Shown piece by piece: positions 27,331-36,414 of a stretch of 64,000 nucleotides of DNA. Within the stretch, counting starts at the first letter, position 1, and each line of letters begins with the position of its first letter. Position numbers and translations under genes: made by a program. The notes below the pieces were generated by a model. It saw only the letters and a list, made by a program, of their open reading frames with translations. It searched no databases and had not been told where the DNA came from. Source of the DNA: Campylobacterales bacterium (GTDB lineage: Bacteria > Campylobacterota > Campylobacteria > Campylobacterales > Sulfurospirillaceae); contig JAFGFU010000005.1 of the NCBI GenBank assembly GCA_016930915.1, positions 62,001 through 126,000 on the forward strand, written 5' to 3'.

Positions 27331-29685
27331 ATGGACTTAGATAAATTACTGGAAATTGGCAATCAATGTATCCATTTAGAACCACCTGTTTGCGTGGCAT
27401 CGTGTCCTGTGCATATGGACATTCTTGCCTTTGTGTCTGAAATCGAAAAAGGTGATTTTGCTAAAGCGTATAAAATCATGGAAAATAAACTACCTTTTAG
27501 CAGACTTATTGGAAAAATTTGTGACTATCCGTGTGAAAACAGCTGTGTTCGAGAAAAAGCAGGTGGAAGTATTCGCATCAGTGAATTAGAAAAAACCGTC
27601 ATTGATTTGGGCTATGTGCCTCCTAAAAAACCTTTTCCATTACCCAAAACCAAAGGGAATGTTGCGATTATTGGTGGGGGTTTAAGTGGATGTGTTGCGG
27701 CGGTTGAATTGGATAAAAAAGGCTATAAGGTTAGCATTTATGAAAAAACGAATCGTTTAGGCGGAAGTCTTTGGGCGTATGAGGGTAAAGGTTTAGAAAA
27801 GCAAGCTATTGAAGAAGAGCTCTCTACCATTGAGAAAAAAGGTATTACGGTTTTTTACAATACTGAAGTATCGGAGCAGAATCTACAAACCTATAAAGAT
27901 CAATACGACGCTCTTTATTTGGGTACGGGGATTTGGGAGAAAACGTATACTATCAACCCTCACACTTTCCAAGTCGATGAGAGCGCTTTATTTGTCGGCG
28001 GAAAGCTTCAAATCAAAAGCGATTCTATTATCTTCTCTGCTAGTTCGGGCAAACGAGCGGCGGTTTCCATTGACAGATATATTAACAAAACCTCAATGCT
28101 TGCTTCCAGAGAGCGTGAGGGAGTGTTTGAAACACGTTTACATGTAAAGATGGAGAAAATCTCTTTTGTACCAACAATCATTCAACGTAGCTCTTCTTAC
28201 ACACAAGCAGAAGCTATGGAAGAGGCGAGTAGATGCCTTAAATGCCAATGCAACGAATGCTTTAACGCCTGTGTGCATATGCAAAGCTTCAACATAACAC
28301 CCGATAGTTACATTAGAAGCATCAACCACAATGAACGTATTATCCTAGGAACGCACCACGCCAATGCGATGATTAACGCCTGTACGCAGTGTGGTTTATG
28401 TAAAGTGGTGTGTCCTGTAGGAATTGGTATGAAAGAGATTATCCATGAAACACGGCAAAGTATGGTGGAACGAGGGAAAATGCCTGTTTCTGCGCATGAT
28501 TTTGCCCTTAAAGATATGCAATTTAGTCACAGTGATTATTTCTCATTGGTACGCAAACAACCGAGCAAAGAGGCTTCAAAAGAGTTGTTTTATTATCCTA
28601 TGATTGCTTTTTCGGCGTACGCACGAGGGCTGTATAAAGGCTCAGGCAAAACGGGCTATCTGTTTTACCCAGGGTGTCAGCTTAGTTCCACGCATACAGA
28701 ATATATCGGGGATATTTACAAACATCTCGTGGGGGCTATTAAGGATAAAGATGCGGATAATGATGTTGGCTTGTATTTGGGCTGTTGTGGCGCACCTGCG
28801 GATTGGGCGGGGAGGCTTGATTTGATGCCTGAGAGTATCGAAAAAATACGCACGACATGGGAAGAAATGGGAGAACCGACCTTTATTTTAGCCTGTTCGA
28901 GCTGTTCGGCGACGTTTGAGAAGTACCTACCGATGATAAAAACCATCTCCTTATGGGAAGTCTTTGAAAAATATGGTTTACCTGAGGTGGATATTAAGAA
29001 AGGCAAACGAGAGCTTTGTATTCACGATGCGTGTGCAACCAGACACGATAGCAAAGTGCATGAGAGCATTCGGAGCATTGTCAAAACCTTAGGCTATAGT
29101 GTAGAAGAACTTGAATACTCCAAAGAAAAAGCTAAATGCTGTGGGTATGGTGGGTTGGTTGCTTGTGCTAACCCTGAACAAGCAAAAGATTTTGTTGAAG
29201 ACCGAAAACACGAGAGTGAACACGATGTTTTAGTCTATTGTGCGATGTGTAAAGATATGTTGGTTAAAGGCAATAAAAGGGCGTATCACATCTTAGACCT
29301 CATTTATGGCACAGAACAAGACCCTCAAAAAATGCCAACACTCTCAGAGCGTCAAAATAATCGAAAACATTTAAAACAAACCCTTTTAAAAGAGATTTGG
29401 AAAGAGGAGACGATGCATACCGATGAAACATATACTTTTACCTTGCGCATCAGTGATGATGTGAAAGAGCTTATGGAAAAGCGTTTTATTTTAGTAGGGG
29501 ATATTGAAAAAGTCATTGACAATGCCATCAAAAACAAAGAGCGTTTTTTCAATCCCAAAACATCGGATTATCTCGCACGTTTGAGGCTTCAAAATGTCAC
29601 CTATTGGGTGAAATACGAAGAAAATGGCACTGAAATGACACTTAAAGATGCGTATTCTCATCGCATGGAAGTGGTGGAGCATTAA
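27331..29685 (+). CDS. FAD/NAD(P)-dependent oxidoreductase fused to Fe-S dicluster and CCG domains
   Basis: The 784-residue protein is modular. An N-terminal GltD-like Cys-rich region (CVASCPVHMD, CDYPCENSC) precedes an FAD-binding fold (AIIGGGLSGCVAAVELDKKG). A central two-cluster ferredoxin-like part (CLKCQCNECFNAC, CTQCGLCKVVCPVG) is followed by heterodisulfide-reductase-type Cys-rich repeats (YPGCQLSSTHTEY, CCGAPADW, CIHDACATRHD, CCGYGG). A C-terminal region of about 90 residues is unlike the rest. It resembles the dicluster protein DVU1558 beside Mop in D. vulgaris, as I recall. The likely role is to carry electrons between the Mo enzyme and NAD(P)H or a quinone/thiol pool; direction and partner are unknown. 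Confidence 0.8.
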   Translation: MDLDKLLEIGNQCIHLEPPVCVASCPVHMDILAFVSEIEKGDFAKAYKIMENKLPFSRLIGKICDYPCENSCVREKAGGSIRISELEKTVIDLGYVPPKKPFPLPKTKGNVAIIGGGLSGCVAAVELDKKGYKVSIYEKTNRLGGSLWAYEGKGLEKQAIEEELSTIEKKGITVFYNTEVSEQNLQTYKDQYDALYLGTGIWEKTYTINPHTFQVDESALFVGGKLQIKSDSIIFSASSGKRAAVSIDRYINKTSMLASREREGVFETRLHVKMEKISFVPTIIQRSSSYTQAEAMEEASRCLKCQCNECFNACVHMQSFNITPDSYIRSINHNERIILGTHHANAMINACTQCGLCKVVCPVGIGMKEIIHETRQSMVERGKMPVSAHDFALKDMQFSHSDYFSLVRKQPSKEASKELFYYPMIAFSAYARGLYKGSGKTGYLFYPGCQLSSTHTEYIGDIYKHLVGAIKDKDADNDVGLYLGCCGAPADWAGRLDLMPESIEKIRTTWEEMGEPTFILACSSCSATFEKYLPMIKTISLWEVFEKYGLPEVDIKKGKRELCIHDACATRHDSKVHESIRSIVKTLGYSVEELEYSKEKAKCCGYGGLVACANPEQAKDFVEDRKHESEHDVLVYCAMCKDMLVKGNKRAYHILDLIYGTEQDPQKMPTLSERQNNRKHLKQTLLKEIWKEETMHTDETYTFTLRISDDVKELMEKRFILVGDIEKVIDNAIKNKERFFNPKTSDYLARLRLQNVTYWVKYEENGTEMTLKDAYSHRMEVVEH

Positions 29686-29686
29686 T

Positions 29687-29893
29687 ATGAAACAGGAAAT
29701 GGATACAACAACACCATGGATGTGCGACAAATGCCATGAGGCATTGGTGTTGCAAAAGGTTCACGTACGTTATTTGGAGGGTAGTTTTGAGGTAGAGCTT
29801 TTAAAATGCCCTACATGTAAGATGGTTTTTATTAGCGACGAGTTGGCGATGGGAAAAATGCTTGAGGTGGAAAAAGGGTTGGAGGACAAGTAA
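29687..29893 (+). CDS. Small CxxC redox protein (DVU1557-like)
   Basis: About 68 residues starting at ATG 29687, two bases after the previous stop. It has two CxxC pairs, CDKC near the start and CPTC in the middle, separated by a beta-rich stretch. This layout fits a zinc ribbon or rubredoxin-like fold. I recall a small redox protein of this kind in the Desulfovibrio cluster. The upstream in-frame start at 29648 lies inside the previous gene and lacks a ribosome site. Confidence 0.65.
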   Translation: MKQEMDTTTPWMCDKCHEALVLQKVHVRYLEGSFEVELLKCPTCKMVFISDELAMGKMLEVEKGLEDK

Positions 29894-30625
29894 GTGACAA
29901 ATGCTTATGAGAGTTGCTGTATGCAAGAGGCTACGGGTGAGACCCTGCGTCCTGGTGGATTTACATTGACTCAAAAAGCCGTTAGTTTTTGTGGCTTAAC
30001 ACAGAAAAGTCGTGTTCTTGATGTAGGGTGTGGCATGGGTGCAACGGTTTCTTACTTATATGAAAACTATGGAATAAGTGCAGTGGGCATTGACCCATCT
30101 CAAAAACTTTTGGGCATAGCAAAAGTTAAAAATCCTTTTGCCACATTTTTTTTAGGTGCAGGGGAAGCTTTGCCTTTTGAGAAAGAGCGTTTTGAGTGCG
30201 TTACTGCAGAATGCACATTATCGTTGATGAATACTTTACATGTAAGTTTGCACGAAGTGCATAGAGTCTTAGAAAAAGGCGGTTGGTTTGTTATCACCGA
30301 TGTGTATGCGAAAAACCCTGAGGCACTCAAATCGATGGAAAATTTTTCACTCAATTCGTGTATGAGAGGCTTGCACCATCTGCCACGTTTACAACACGAA
30401 CTAGAGATGATGGGATTTGAGGTGATGCTTTTAGAAGATTGTAGCCAATTACTTAAAGAGCTTATGGTGAAAATCATTTTTTCACACGGTTCCATGAATG
30501 CTTTTTGGAGCAAAACGCTTGAAGATGAAACACCGCATGCGTGCTGTGCATTTGAGCAAAATCTTAAAGCGTGCAAACCAGGGTATTTTATGATGGTTTT
30601 ACAAAAAGGAGAATGCAATGGATGA
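29894..30625 (+). CDS. SAM-dependent methyltransferase (DVU1556-like)
   Basis: The 243-residue class I methyltransferase has motif I LDVGCGMGATVSYLY, the acidic residue in AVGIDPSQKL, and AECTLSLMN near motif IV. Cys residues are abundant, including SCCMQEATGETLRPGG at the N-terminus. It starts with GTG directly after the preceding TAA and overlaps the next gene by eight bases. Its place with a radical SAM enzyme and a C-GCAxxG-C-C protein suggests it acts on a shared small molecule or cofactor. The substrate is unknown. Confidence 0.75.
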   Translation: MTNAYESCCMQEATGETLRPGGFTLTQKAVSFCGLTQKSRVLDVGCGMGATVSYLYENYGISAVGIDPSQKLLGIAKVKNPFATFFLGAGEALPFEKERFECVTAECTLSLMNTLHVSLHEVHRVLEKGGWFVITDVYAKNPEALKSMENFSLNSCMRGLHHLPRLQHELEMMGFEVMLLEDCSQLLKELMVKIIFSHGSMNAFWSKTLEDETPHACCAFEQNLKACKPGYFMMVLQKGECNG

Positions 30626-31064
30626 TTTATCGCTTCGTTTATTTAAGCTCTCAAATGAAGGGTTTTGCTGTGCGCAAATCATGTACAAGCTGGCTTTGGA
30701 AGATGAGGGAAGTCACAATGATGACTTAGTGCGTGCCGCACAAGGCTTATGTAGAGGTATCGCCGATACGCAAAAAACTTGTGGGGTACTCACTGGAGCG
30801 CTTGGCGTTTTGGGTTTGTATGGTGCTAAAGGTAGTGAGAACGAAAGTGCAAAAGAAAATTTCTCACACATGATTAAAGAATTTCACGCATGGTTTAAAG
30901 CCGAATTTGGCTCCACCAAATGTGTGACCCTCATCGGTGAGAGAGACTTTACAAGTGCGGATCAAAGTTTTAAACCTATCTGCGCTGGAATGATTCAAAA
31001 GGCCTATGTCAAAGTCTATGAGATATTGCAAGAACACGGCTACGAGTATGGCAACAGAACGTGA
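30618..31064 (+). CDS. C-GCAxxG-C-C family protein (DVU1555-like)
   Basis: The 148-residue protein has the pattern that names this family: EGFCCAQIM near the start, CRGIADTQKTCGVLTGALGVLG in the middle, and single Cys at KCVTLIG and KPICAGM. Such proteins are thought to bind a metal or Fe-S cluster through these Cys; the function is unproven. It overlaps the methyltransferase gene by eight bases. Confidence 0.75.
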   Translation: MDDLSLRLFKLSNEGFCCAQIMYKLALEDEGSHNDDLVRAAQGLCRGIADTQKTCGVLTGALGVLGLYGAKGSENESAKENFSHMIKEFHAWFKAEFGSTKCVTLIGERDFTSADQSFKPICAGMIQKAYVKVYEILQEHGYEYGNRT

Positions 31065-32376
31065 ACATTTGATGCAGACTCAAAGCCTTTGCCCGATTTG
31101 TTTGCGTAAGCTTGAAGCATTTATTGTTGAAGAGAACGATGATGCGTATATGCTTAAAACGTGTCCTGAACACGGCTTGTTTGAAACAGTGTTATGGAGG
31201 GGACGTACGCCTATGCGTGAGTGGATTCGCACCAAAGAGCGTGCGACTATTAAAAACCCCATCACGCAAATAGATCAAGGATGCCCCTTTGATTGCGGGT
31301 TGTGCTCTGCGCATCGGCAACACACCTGTACTGCACTCATTGAAGTCACTTCTCGTTGCAATTTAAACTGTCGCTTTTGTTTTGCGGATGCATTGGATAG
31401 CCAAAGTAAAGACCCGAGTTTAGAGCAGATGCGGTTTCAGTTTGAGAGCATTTTAAAAGTTTCAGGCAGATGCAATATCCAACTCTCAGGCGGTGAGCCA
31501 ACGGTGAGGGATGATTTGGCAGACATCATTCGTATAGGTGTTGAACTGGAATTTCCTTTCATTCAGGTCAATACCAATGGCATACGCATGGCAAAAGAGG
31601 AAGCGTATGTCAAAGCCTTAAAAGAAGCGGGGCTTAGTTCTATCTTTTTACAATTTGATGGTATTGATGATGCTATTTATGAGAAACTAAGAGGCAAACC
31701 ACTCTTTGAGCTAAAAGTTAAAGCGATTGAAAATTGCCAAAAATATGGCATTGGCGTGGTATTGGTTCCAACCATCGTACCTCGCGTTAATGAGCAGAGC
31801 ATCGGCGATATTGTTCGTTTTGGTATCAGCCACTCTCCTACGGTAAGAGGGGTACATTTTCAGCCTGTGAGTTACTTTGGGCGTATTCCAAAAGCACCCA
31901 AAGATGAAGACAGAATCACCTTGCCTGAGGTGATGGATCTCCTTTGTGAACAGATGCATGGCATGGTTGAAATGAATAGTATGCAACCCCCTGGGTGTGA
32001 AAATGCGCTGTGTTCGTTTAATGGCAATTACCTTATCGAAAAGGGCGTTTTAAAACCCGTGAGCAAACGCTCATGCTGTTCGAGTAATGCTAAAGCCGAA
32101 GAGGGAGCAAATAAAGCCAAAGCCTTTGTGGCTCGCAATTGGGCGTATCAACAACAAGCCAAAGAAGAGAAACTTTCTGATTGGGACAAAATTCTCAATG
32201 CTATTGCGAACAACACCTTTAGCCTCTCTGGCATGGCGTTTCAAGATGTATGGAATGTGAATTTAGAACGTATTAGAGATTGTTGTATTCATGTCTCTAT
32301 GGCTGATGGAAGACTCATTCCTTTTTGCATGTACAACATCACCAACATGGAAGGAAAGTCCCTTTATCGGGACTAA
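31048..32376 (+). CDS. Radical SAM enzyme (TrsS/DVU1554-like)
   Basis: About 442 residues. A zinc-finger-like N-terminus (CPICLRKL, CPEHGLF, then GCPFDCGLCSAHRQHTC) precedes the radical SAM motif CNLNCRFCFA, followed by LSGGEPTVRDDL and VNTNGIR. Towards the C-terminus are further Cys (GCENALCSF, RSCCSSN, RDCCIHVSMADGR) that may bind an auxiliary cluster. It resembles the MoaA/tetraether-type group with an added N-terminal domain. I favour ATG 31048, overlapping the previous gene by 17 bases; ATG 31072 is also possible. It probably makes or modifies a product tied to the Mo enzyme. Confidence 0.75.
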   Translation: MATEREHLMQTQSLCPICLRKLEAFIVEENDDAYMLKTCPEHGLFETVLWRGRTPMREWIRTKERATIKNPITQIDQGCPFDCGLCSAHRQHTCTALIEVTSRCNLNCRFCFADALDSQSKDPSLEQMRFQFESILKVSGRCNIQLSGGEPTVRDDLADIIRIGVELEFPFIQVNTNGIRMAKEEAYVKALKEAGLSSIFLQFDGIDDAIYEKLRGKPLFELKVKAIENCQKYGIGVVLVPTIVPRVNEQSIGDIVRFGISHSPTVRGVHFQPVSYFGRIPKAPKDEDRITLPEVMDLLCEQMHGMVEMNSMQPPGCENALCSFNGNYLIEKGVLKPVSKRSCCSSNAKAEEGANKAKAFVARNWAYQQQAKEEKLSDWDKILNAIANNTFSLSGMAFQDVWNVNLERIRDCCIHVSMADGRLIPFCMYNITNMEGKSLYRD

Positions 32377-32384
32377 AAGAGAGC

Positions 32385-33689
32385 ATGATGCACAAAACAC
32401 CATTGGAAAACTGGATAGCAAAGCGTACCCATTTGAGCACAAAAAGCCAAGAGGCATTAAGGGCGTATCAGCTTGAAAAGCTCACACACACTTTAGCACA
32501 TGCCAAAGACAAAAGCCGATTTTACAAAGAGAGATTAAAAGAAACCGACCTTGATACCATCAGCTCACTGAGTGATTTTGAACAGGTTCCTTTTACGACA
32601 CCTTTGGATATTAGACGCAATGCGCATGATTTTTTGTGCGTTTCCGCCCATGAGATAGAGCGCATCGTGACGCTTAACACCTCAGGCACGACGGGTGATG
32701 AAAAACGCATCTTTTTTACGCACGAGGACTTAGAAGAGACCATCGACTTTTTTCACTATGGCATGAACTGTTTGGTCGAAAAAGGTGATAAGGTCATGGT
32801 GTTGCTCCCAGGTCCTAGCTATGGAAGTATTGGGGATTTGCTCAAAAAAGCACTCTCTCGCTCAAATATTGAGTGTGTGGTGCATGGTGTGTTGCAAGAT
32901 GTGGAAAAAACAGCACAGTGTATTGAGGAGCATCATATTAGTTGCATCGTGGGCATTCCAATGCAAGTACGCTATCTAAGCCTTATGAAACCTGAACTCT
33001 TTAACACACACATTCAAAAAGTGCTGTTAAGTACGGACTATGTTCCTGATGTGCTTGTCAAAACCCTGAGTCGCAATGGTACATGTAAGGTGTTTAACCA
33101 CTACGGCATGACCGAGATGGGTTATGGTGGAGGTGTGGAATGCGAGTGTTTGAATGGGTATCACCTAAGAGAAAACCATCTGTATTTTGAAATTATCGAC
33201 CCTAAGACGGGTGAACGTGTGAGCGATGGCGAGTATGGTGAGGTGGTTTTTACCACGCTGAATCGCCAAGCGATGCCTTTGATTCGCTACAAAACGGGTG
33301 ATATGGCACGATTTGTTAGCCAGCCTTGTGGGTGTGGTACTTTTTTGCGCACCATGGAAAAGGTGCGTGGACGCATGGAAAATAAGATAAATATTAATGG
33401 GTGTGAGGTGCATTTGAGGGAGCTAGATGAAATTATCCTAAGCTATGATGAGGTGATGGATTATAAAGCAGAATACTTTGGGAAAAATACGTTACATGTA
33501 AGGCTTATGGTCGCACAAAAATCACCCTCAAAAAGGCTTGAAGCATTCATAGCACATGTACTGAATGCACAGTATAAGGGAGCGGTTGACTTTTGTATAG
33601 AGCAGTTTGAAGAGGATGATTTATTGAAAATAAGCAATAGCATGATCAAACGAAAATTACACACAGGCAAAATGGAGATGAGGGTATGA
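32385..33689 (+). CDS. AMP-forming CoA ligase-like enzyme (DVU1553-like)
   Basis: About 434 residues, similar to phenylacetate-CoA ligase. It has the ATP loop LNTSGTTGDEKRIFF, the adenylate motif NHYGMTEMGYGG, a Cys-rich insert (CECLNGY, QPCGCGTFL) and the hinge KTGDMARF. It should activate a carboxylate as its adenylate and pass it to CoA or another acceptor. That fits an aldehyde oxidoreductase, which would supply the acid, but the order could be the reverse if the enzyme reduces acids. AAAGAGAG precedes ATG 32385 (or 32388). Confidence 0.75.
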   Translation: MMHKTPLENWIAKRTHLSTKSQEALRAYQLEKLTHTLAHAKDKSRFYKERLKETDLDTISSLSDFEQVPFTTPLDIRRNAHDFLCVSAHEIERIVTLNTSGTTGDEKRIFFTHEDLEETIDFFHYGMNCLVEKGDKVMVLLPGPSYGSIGDLLKKALSRSNIECVVHGVLQDVEKTAQCIEEHHISCIVGIPMQVRYLSLMKPELFNTHIQKVLLSTDYVPDVLVKTLSRNGTCKVFNHYGMTEMGYGGGVECECLNGYHLRENHLYFEIIDPKTGERVSDGEYGEVVFTTLNRQAMPLIRYKTGDMARFVSQPCGCGTFLRTMEKVRGRMENKININGCEVHLRELDEIILSYDEVMDYKAEYFGKNTLHVRLMVAQKSPSKRLEAFIAHVLNAQYKGAVDFCIEQFEEDDLLKISNSMIKRKLHTGKMEMRV

Positions 33690-34718
33690 AAAGAATGATA
33701 GATTCTATCGTAGAGAGTTTAAACACCCAACACGATGTTGTTACTGCAACCATTGTACAAAAAAGCGGTTCAGCCCCTAGAGAAGCAGGGACGAAGATGA
33801 TGATTCGTACCGATGGAAGTATCGTTGGTACCATAGGTGGGGGCTTGCTTGAAGCGATGTGTATGAAATATGCACCTGATATTTTAAGCAGTAAAAAGCA
33901 TGTTATGCAAGATTTTGAATTATCTGACAGTGATGCAACAGCTCAGGGAATGGTGTGTGGTGGCGAGGTGAGGGTGTTGTTAGAATATCTGGATGCTTTG
34001 GATATTTCTCAACTCACTATTCAGCATAAAGCGCAAGAACTTAGCTCTTTAGAGACTGATTTTGTAATGATTACTAAGATTTCACAGAAGCGTATTGTGG
34101 GGCAAAGCAAGTGGATTTGTACTGAAATGGATTTTTTTGGAGAAGAAGATAAAGAGGTGCTAAGCATTGCAATAAAGCTTAGAGAAAATTTTAATCGCAT
34201 TAAGTTTCATCTACATACAGGTAAAGAGACTTATATGATTGAGCCTTATTATGCGACGCAACGACTTTATATTGTAGGCGCTGGTCATGTGTCTCAACAA
34301 ATTGCGATGCTAAGCCAAAGTGTTGGTTTTTACACCGTTGTGATGGATGACAGGCAAGAGTTTGCCAACAAAGAGCGGTTCCCTAGTGCTGAAGAGGTGC
34401 ATGTTATCTCCTCTTATGAGCTTTTGCGTCAAGAAGTCAGTATCCCAAAAAACAGTTATATTGTCATTGTCAGCCGAAGCCACGCATTGGATCAAATTAT
34501 TCTCCAACAAGCCCTTCACACCCACGCCAAATACATTGGCATGATTGGGAGCAAAAGCAAAAAAAAATCATGTTTATGGGGAACTTTTAGCAGAGGGTTT
34601 TGCACAAAAGGAGCTAGAGGAAGTACATTGTCCTATTGGTGTTCCTATTAACGCTCAAACGCCTGAAGAGATTGCCATTAGCATCGTAGCGGAGCTTATT
34701 AAAGCCAAAAGAAGTTAA
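33686..34718 (+). pseudogene. xdhC: XdhC-type maturation factor, frameshifted at an A9 tract
   Basis: XdhC proteins bind molybdenum cofactor, help its sulfuration and insert it into Mo hydroxylases. The N-terminal part shows TIVQKSGSAPREAGTKMMI and GTIGGGLLEA; the Rossmann part has YIVGAGHVSQQIAMLSQ and GMIGSKSKK. At 34559-34567 a run of nine A bases breaks the frame. Ten A would read KKKIMFMGELLAEGF and continue through CPIGVPINAQTPEEIA to TAA at 34716-34718. The observed frame ends at 34651 in an unrelated tail. Polymerase slippage on A9 could restore some full-length protein. It overlaps the ligase stop by four bases. Confidence 0.8.
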
Positions 34719-34722
34719 GCAG

Positions 34723-35829
34723 ATGGCAAAGCAAAACATCGCTGTTCTCATCATCGCTGCTGGGTATTCCTCACGCATGGGTGATTTTAAACCGCTTTTG
34801 CCTTTGGGAAAAATGAGTGCGTTAGAGCGGTTGATTGAGACTTACCAAGCGCATGGGATAGGGCATATTTATGTGGTGGTGGGGCATAGAAAAGATGAGC
34901 TTATCGACGTTTTAAAAGGCTACAAGGTTCATATCGTTTACAACGAGGATTATGATCAAGGCATGTTTAGCTCCATTCAAAAAGGGTTGCGTGTGATGGA
35001 CGAGCGCATCGAAGCGTTTTACATGAATCCTGTGGATATTCCCCTTATTAAGCTTCAAAGCCTTGCGCTTTTGTACGAGGCGTATGAGCATGAGAAAAAA
35101 GGGGTGATTTACCCGACATTTTTAGGGCGCAAAGGGCATCCACCCCTCATTGACATGAAGTACAAAGCGAATATTCTCGCCAGCGATGGCAAAGGTGGGC
35201 TTAAAAAAGTCCTTGAAGCATTTTGTGATGATGCTTTACATGTAAAGGTTTACGACCAATCGGTACTCATGGATATGGATACGAAAGAGGATTATGAAGT
35301 TCTAAAAGCGTATGAGGCACTGCATGCGCCCAGCGACGAGGAGTGTTATGCTTTGATGGATTTTTACGGGGTAGAAGAGCGTATTATCAAGCATTGCCAA
35401 GCGGTTAAGTCCATGGTGCGCATTTTGTTACATGAAGTCTCACGCAGTGGCATTTACTTTGATGCCCCCACACTTTTAGCCGCAGCTCTTTTGCACGATA
35501 TCGCACGCAAAGAGAAAAACCACGCCTTCGTGGGTGCGCAAAAATTACGAGCTATGGGTTATGATGCCATTGCCAAGTTGATTGAAACCCATATGGACAT
35601 TGACGTGGACACCCATGCGCCTTTAAATGCCAATGAGATTCTTTTTTTAGCCGATAAGTTGGTGAATGAAGATGAGGTGTGCGGTGTGAAAAAACGCTTT
35701 GCCAAAGCACTTCAAAAATGCGAGGGAAACGCTCTGGCGTGTGATAATATTCAAAAGCGATTGAGTGCTGTAAAAGCGATTATTGCTAAGATACAAATCC
35801 TTACATGTAAAGATTTTCCCTATGGTTGA
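34723..35829 (+). CDS. MobA-like nucleotidyltransferase fused to an HD domain (DVU1551-like)
   Basis: The 368-residue protein has an N-terminal MobA/MocA-type NTP transferase (LIIAAGYSSRMGDFKPLLPLG, NEDYDQGMFSSIQKGL, MNPVDIPLI). Such domains add CMP or GMP to molybdopterin. From about residue 230 there is an HD domain (LLAAALLHDIARKEKNHA, IETHMDIDVD) of the phosphohydrolase kind. The fusion is typical of this Mo-hydroxylase cluster. The likely job is to make the dinucleotide cofactor (MCD) for the oxidoreductase; the HD substrate is unknown. It starts four bases after the restored xdhC stop. Confidence 0.8.
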   Translation: MAKQNIAVLIIAAGYSSRMGDFKPLLPLGKMSALERLIETYQAHGIGHIYVVVGHRKDELIDVLKGYKVHIVYNEDYDQGMFSSIQKGLRVMDERIEAFYMNPVDIPLIKLQSLALLYEAYEHEKKGVIYPTFLGRKGHPPLIDMKYKANILASDGKGGLKKVLEAFCDDALHVKVYDQSVLMDMDTKEDYEVLKAYEALHAPSDEECYALMDFYGVEERIIKHCQAVKSMVRILLHEVSRSGIYFDAPTLLAAALLHDIARKEKNHAFVGAQKLRAMGYDAIAKLIETHMDIDVDTHAPLNANEILFLADKLVNEDEVCGVKKRFAKALQKCEGNALACDNIQKRLSAVKAIIAKIQILTCKDFPYG

Positions 35830-36412
35830 AAAAGTCTATTTGGTACGCCATGGACACATTGATACAGGAGGAGAAAAGCGCTACATCGGGCAAACCAACC
35901 TGCCTCTTGATGCGCTAGGGCTTGAACAGGCTCATGCTTTGTCGAAGTATTTTAAAACCATTCCTTTGGATGCTGTTTTTACCAGTCCGTTGATGCGTTG
36001 CGTGCAAACCACACGGATTATTGCATCTGCCTATGAAGAGGTGGAAGCCTTGCGTGAGATCAATATGGGAAATTGGGAAAATATGCCACTTCGAGAAATC
36101 AGAGCACGTGACCCACAAGGCTTTGAAGAGCGAGGTCGAAATATCGAACACTTCACACCCCCACAAGGAGAGAGTTTTAGCACTCTTTCCAAACGGGTCT
36201 TAGAGGCGTTTCATACCCTCACGCAAAACTACCATGGCACCGTGCTTATCGTCGCACACGCTGGGGTTAATCGGGTTATTTTGCGCCACATCTTAGGTGT
36301 TTCTTTTGAGAAGATCTTTGAAATCAAGCAACCCTATGCTGGTGTTAATCTGCTGGTGAGAGATTTAAAAAAAGAAGAGTGGAAAGAGGCTTTACATGTA
36401 AAGCCTCTTTAG
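35822..36412 (+). CDS. Histidine phosphatase (CobC/PhoE-like)
   Basis: About 196 residues of the branch-1 histidine phosphatase family: catalytic LVRHGHIDTGG, FTSPLMRCVQT, REINMGNWE and VAHAGVNRVIL. Alpha-ribazole phosphatases (CobC) and phosphoglycerate mutase-like enzymes share these motifs. It overlaps the previous gene by eight bases and ends the cluster, so its substrate may be an intermediate of that pathway. The start at ATG 35822 puts the RHG motif at the usual position near residue 9. The last residues (EALHVKPL) are encoded by a 28-base palindrome. Confidence 0.8.
   Translation: MVEKVYLVRHGHIDTGGEKRYIGQTNLPLDALGLEQAHALSKYFKTIPLDAVFTSPLMRCVQTTRIIASAYEEVEALREINMGNWENMPLREIRARDPQGFEERGRNIEHFTPPQGESFSTLSKRVLEAFHTLTQNYHGTVLIVAHAGVNRVILRHILGVSFEKIFEIKQPYAGVNLLVRDLKKEEWKEALHVKPL
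36383..36410. terminator. 28-base perfect palindrome between convergent genes
   Basis: Bases 36383-36396 are exactly complementary in reverse to 36397-36410, and the centre is TTTACATGTAAA. As RNA it would fold into a long stem on either strand, with T-rich flanks, so it probably terminates both the phosphatase gene (stop at 36412) and the opposing DUF21/CBS gene (stop at 36415). It lies wholly inside the phosphatase coding region. Confidence 0.6.
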
Positions 36413-36414
36413 GG

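Noticed and set aside
30100-30618. 172-residue leftward frame antisense to the methyltransferase
   Set aside because: Shadow frame; the methyltransferase motifs on the other strand are clear.
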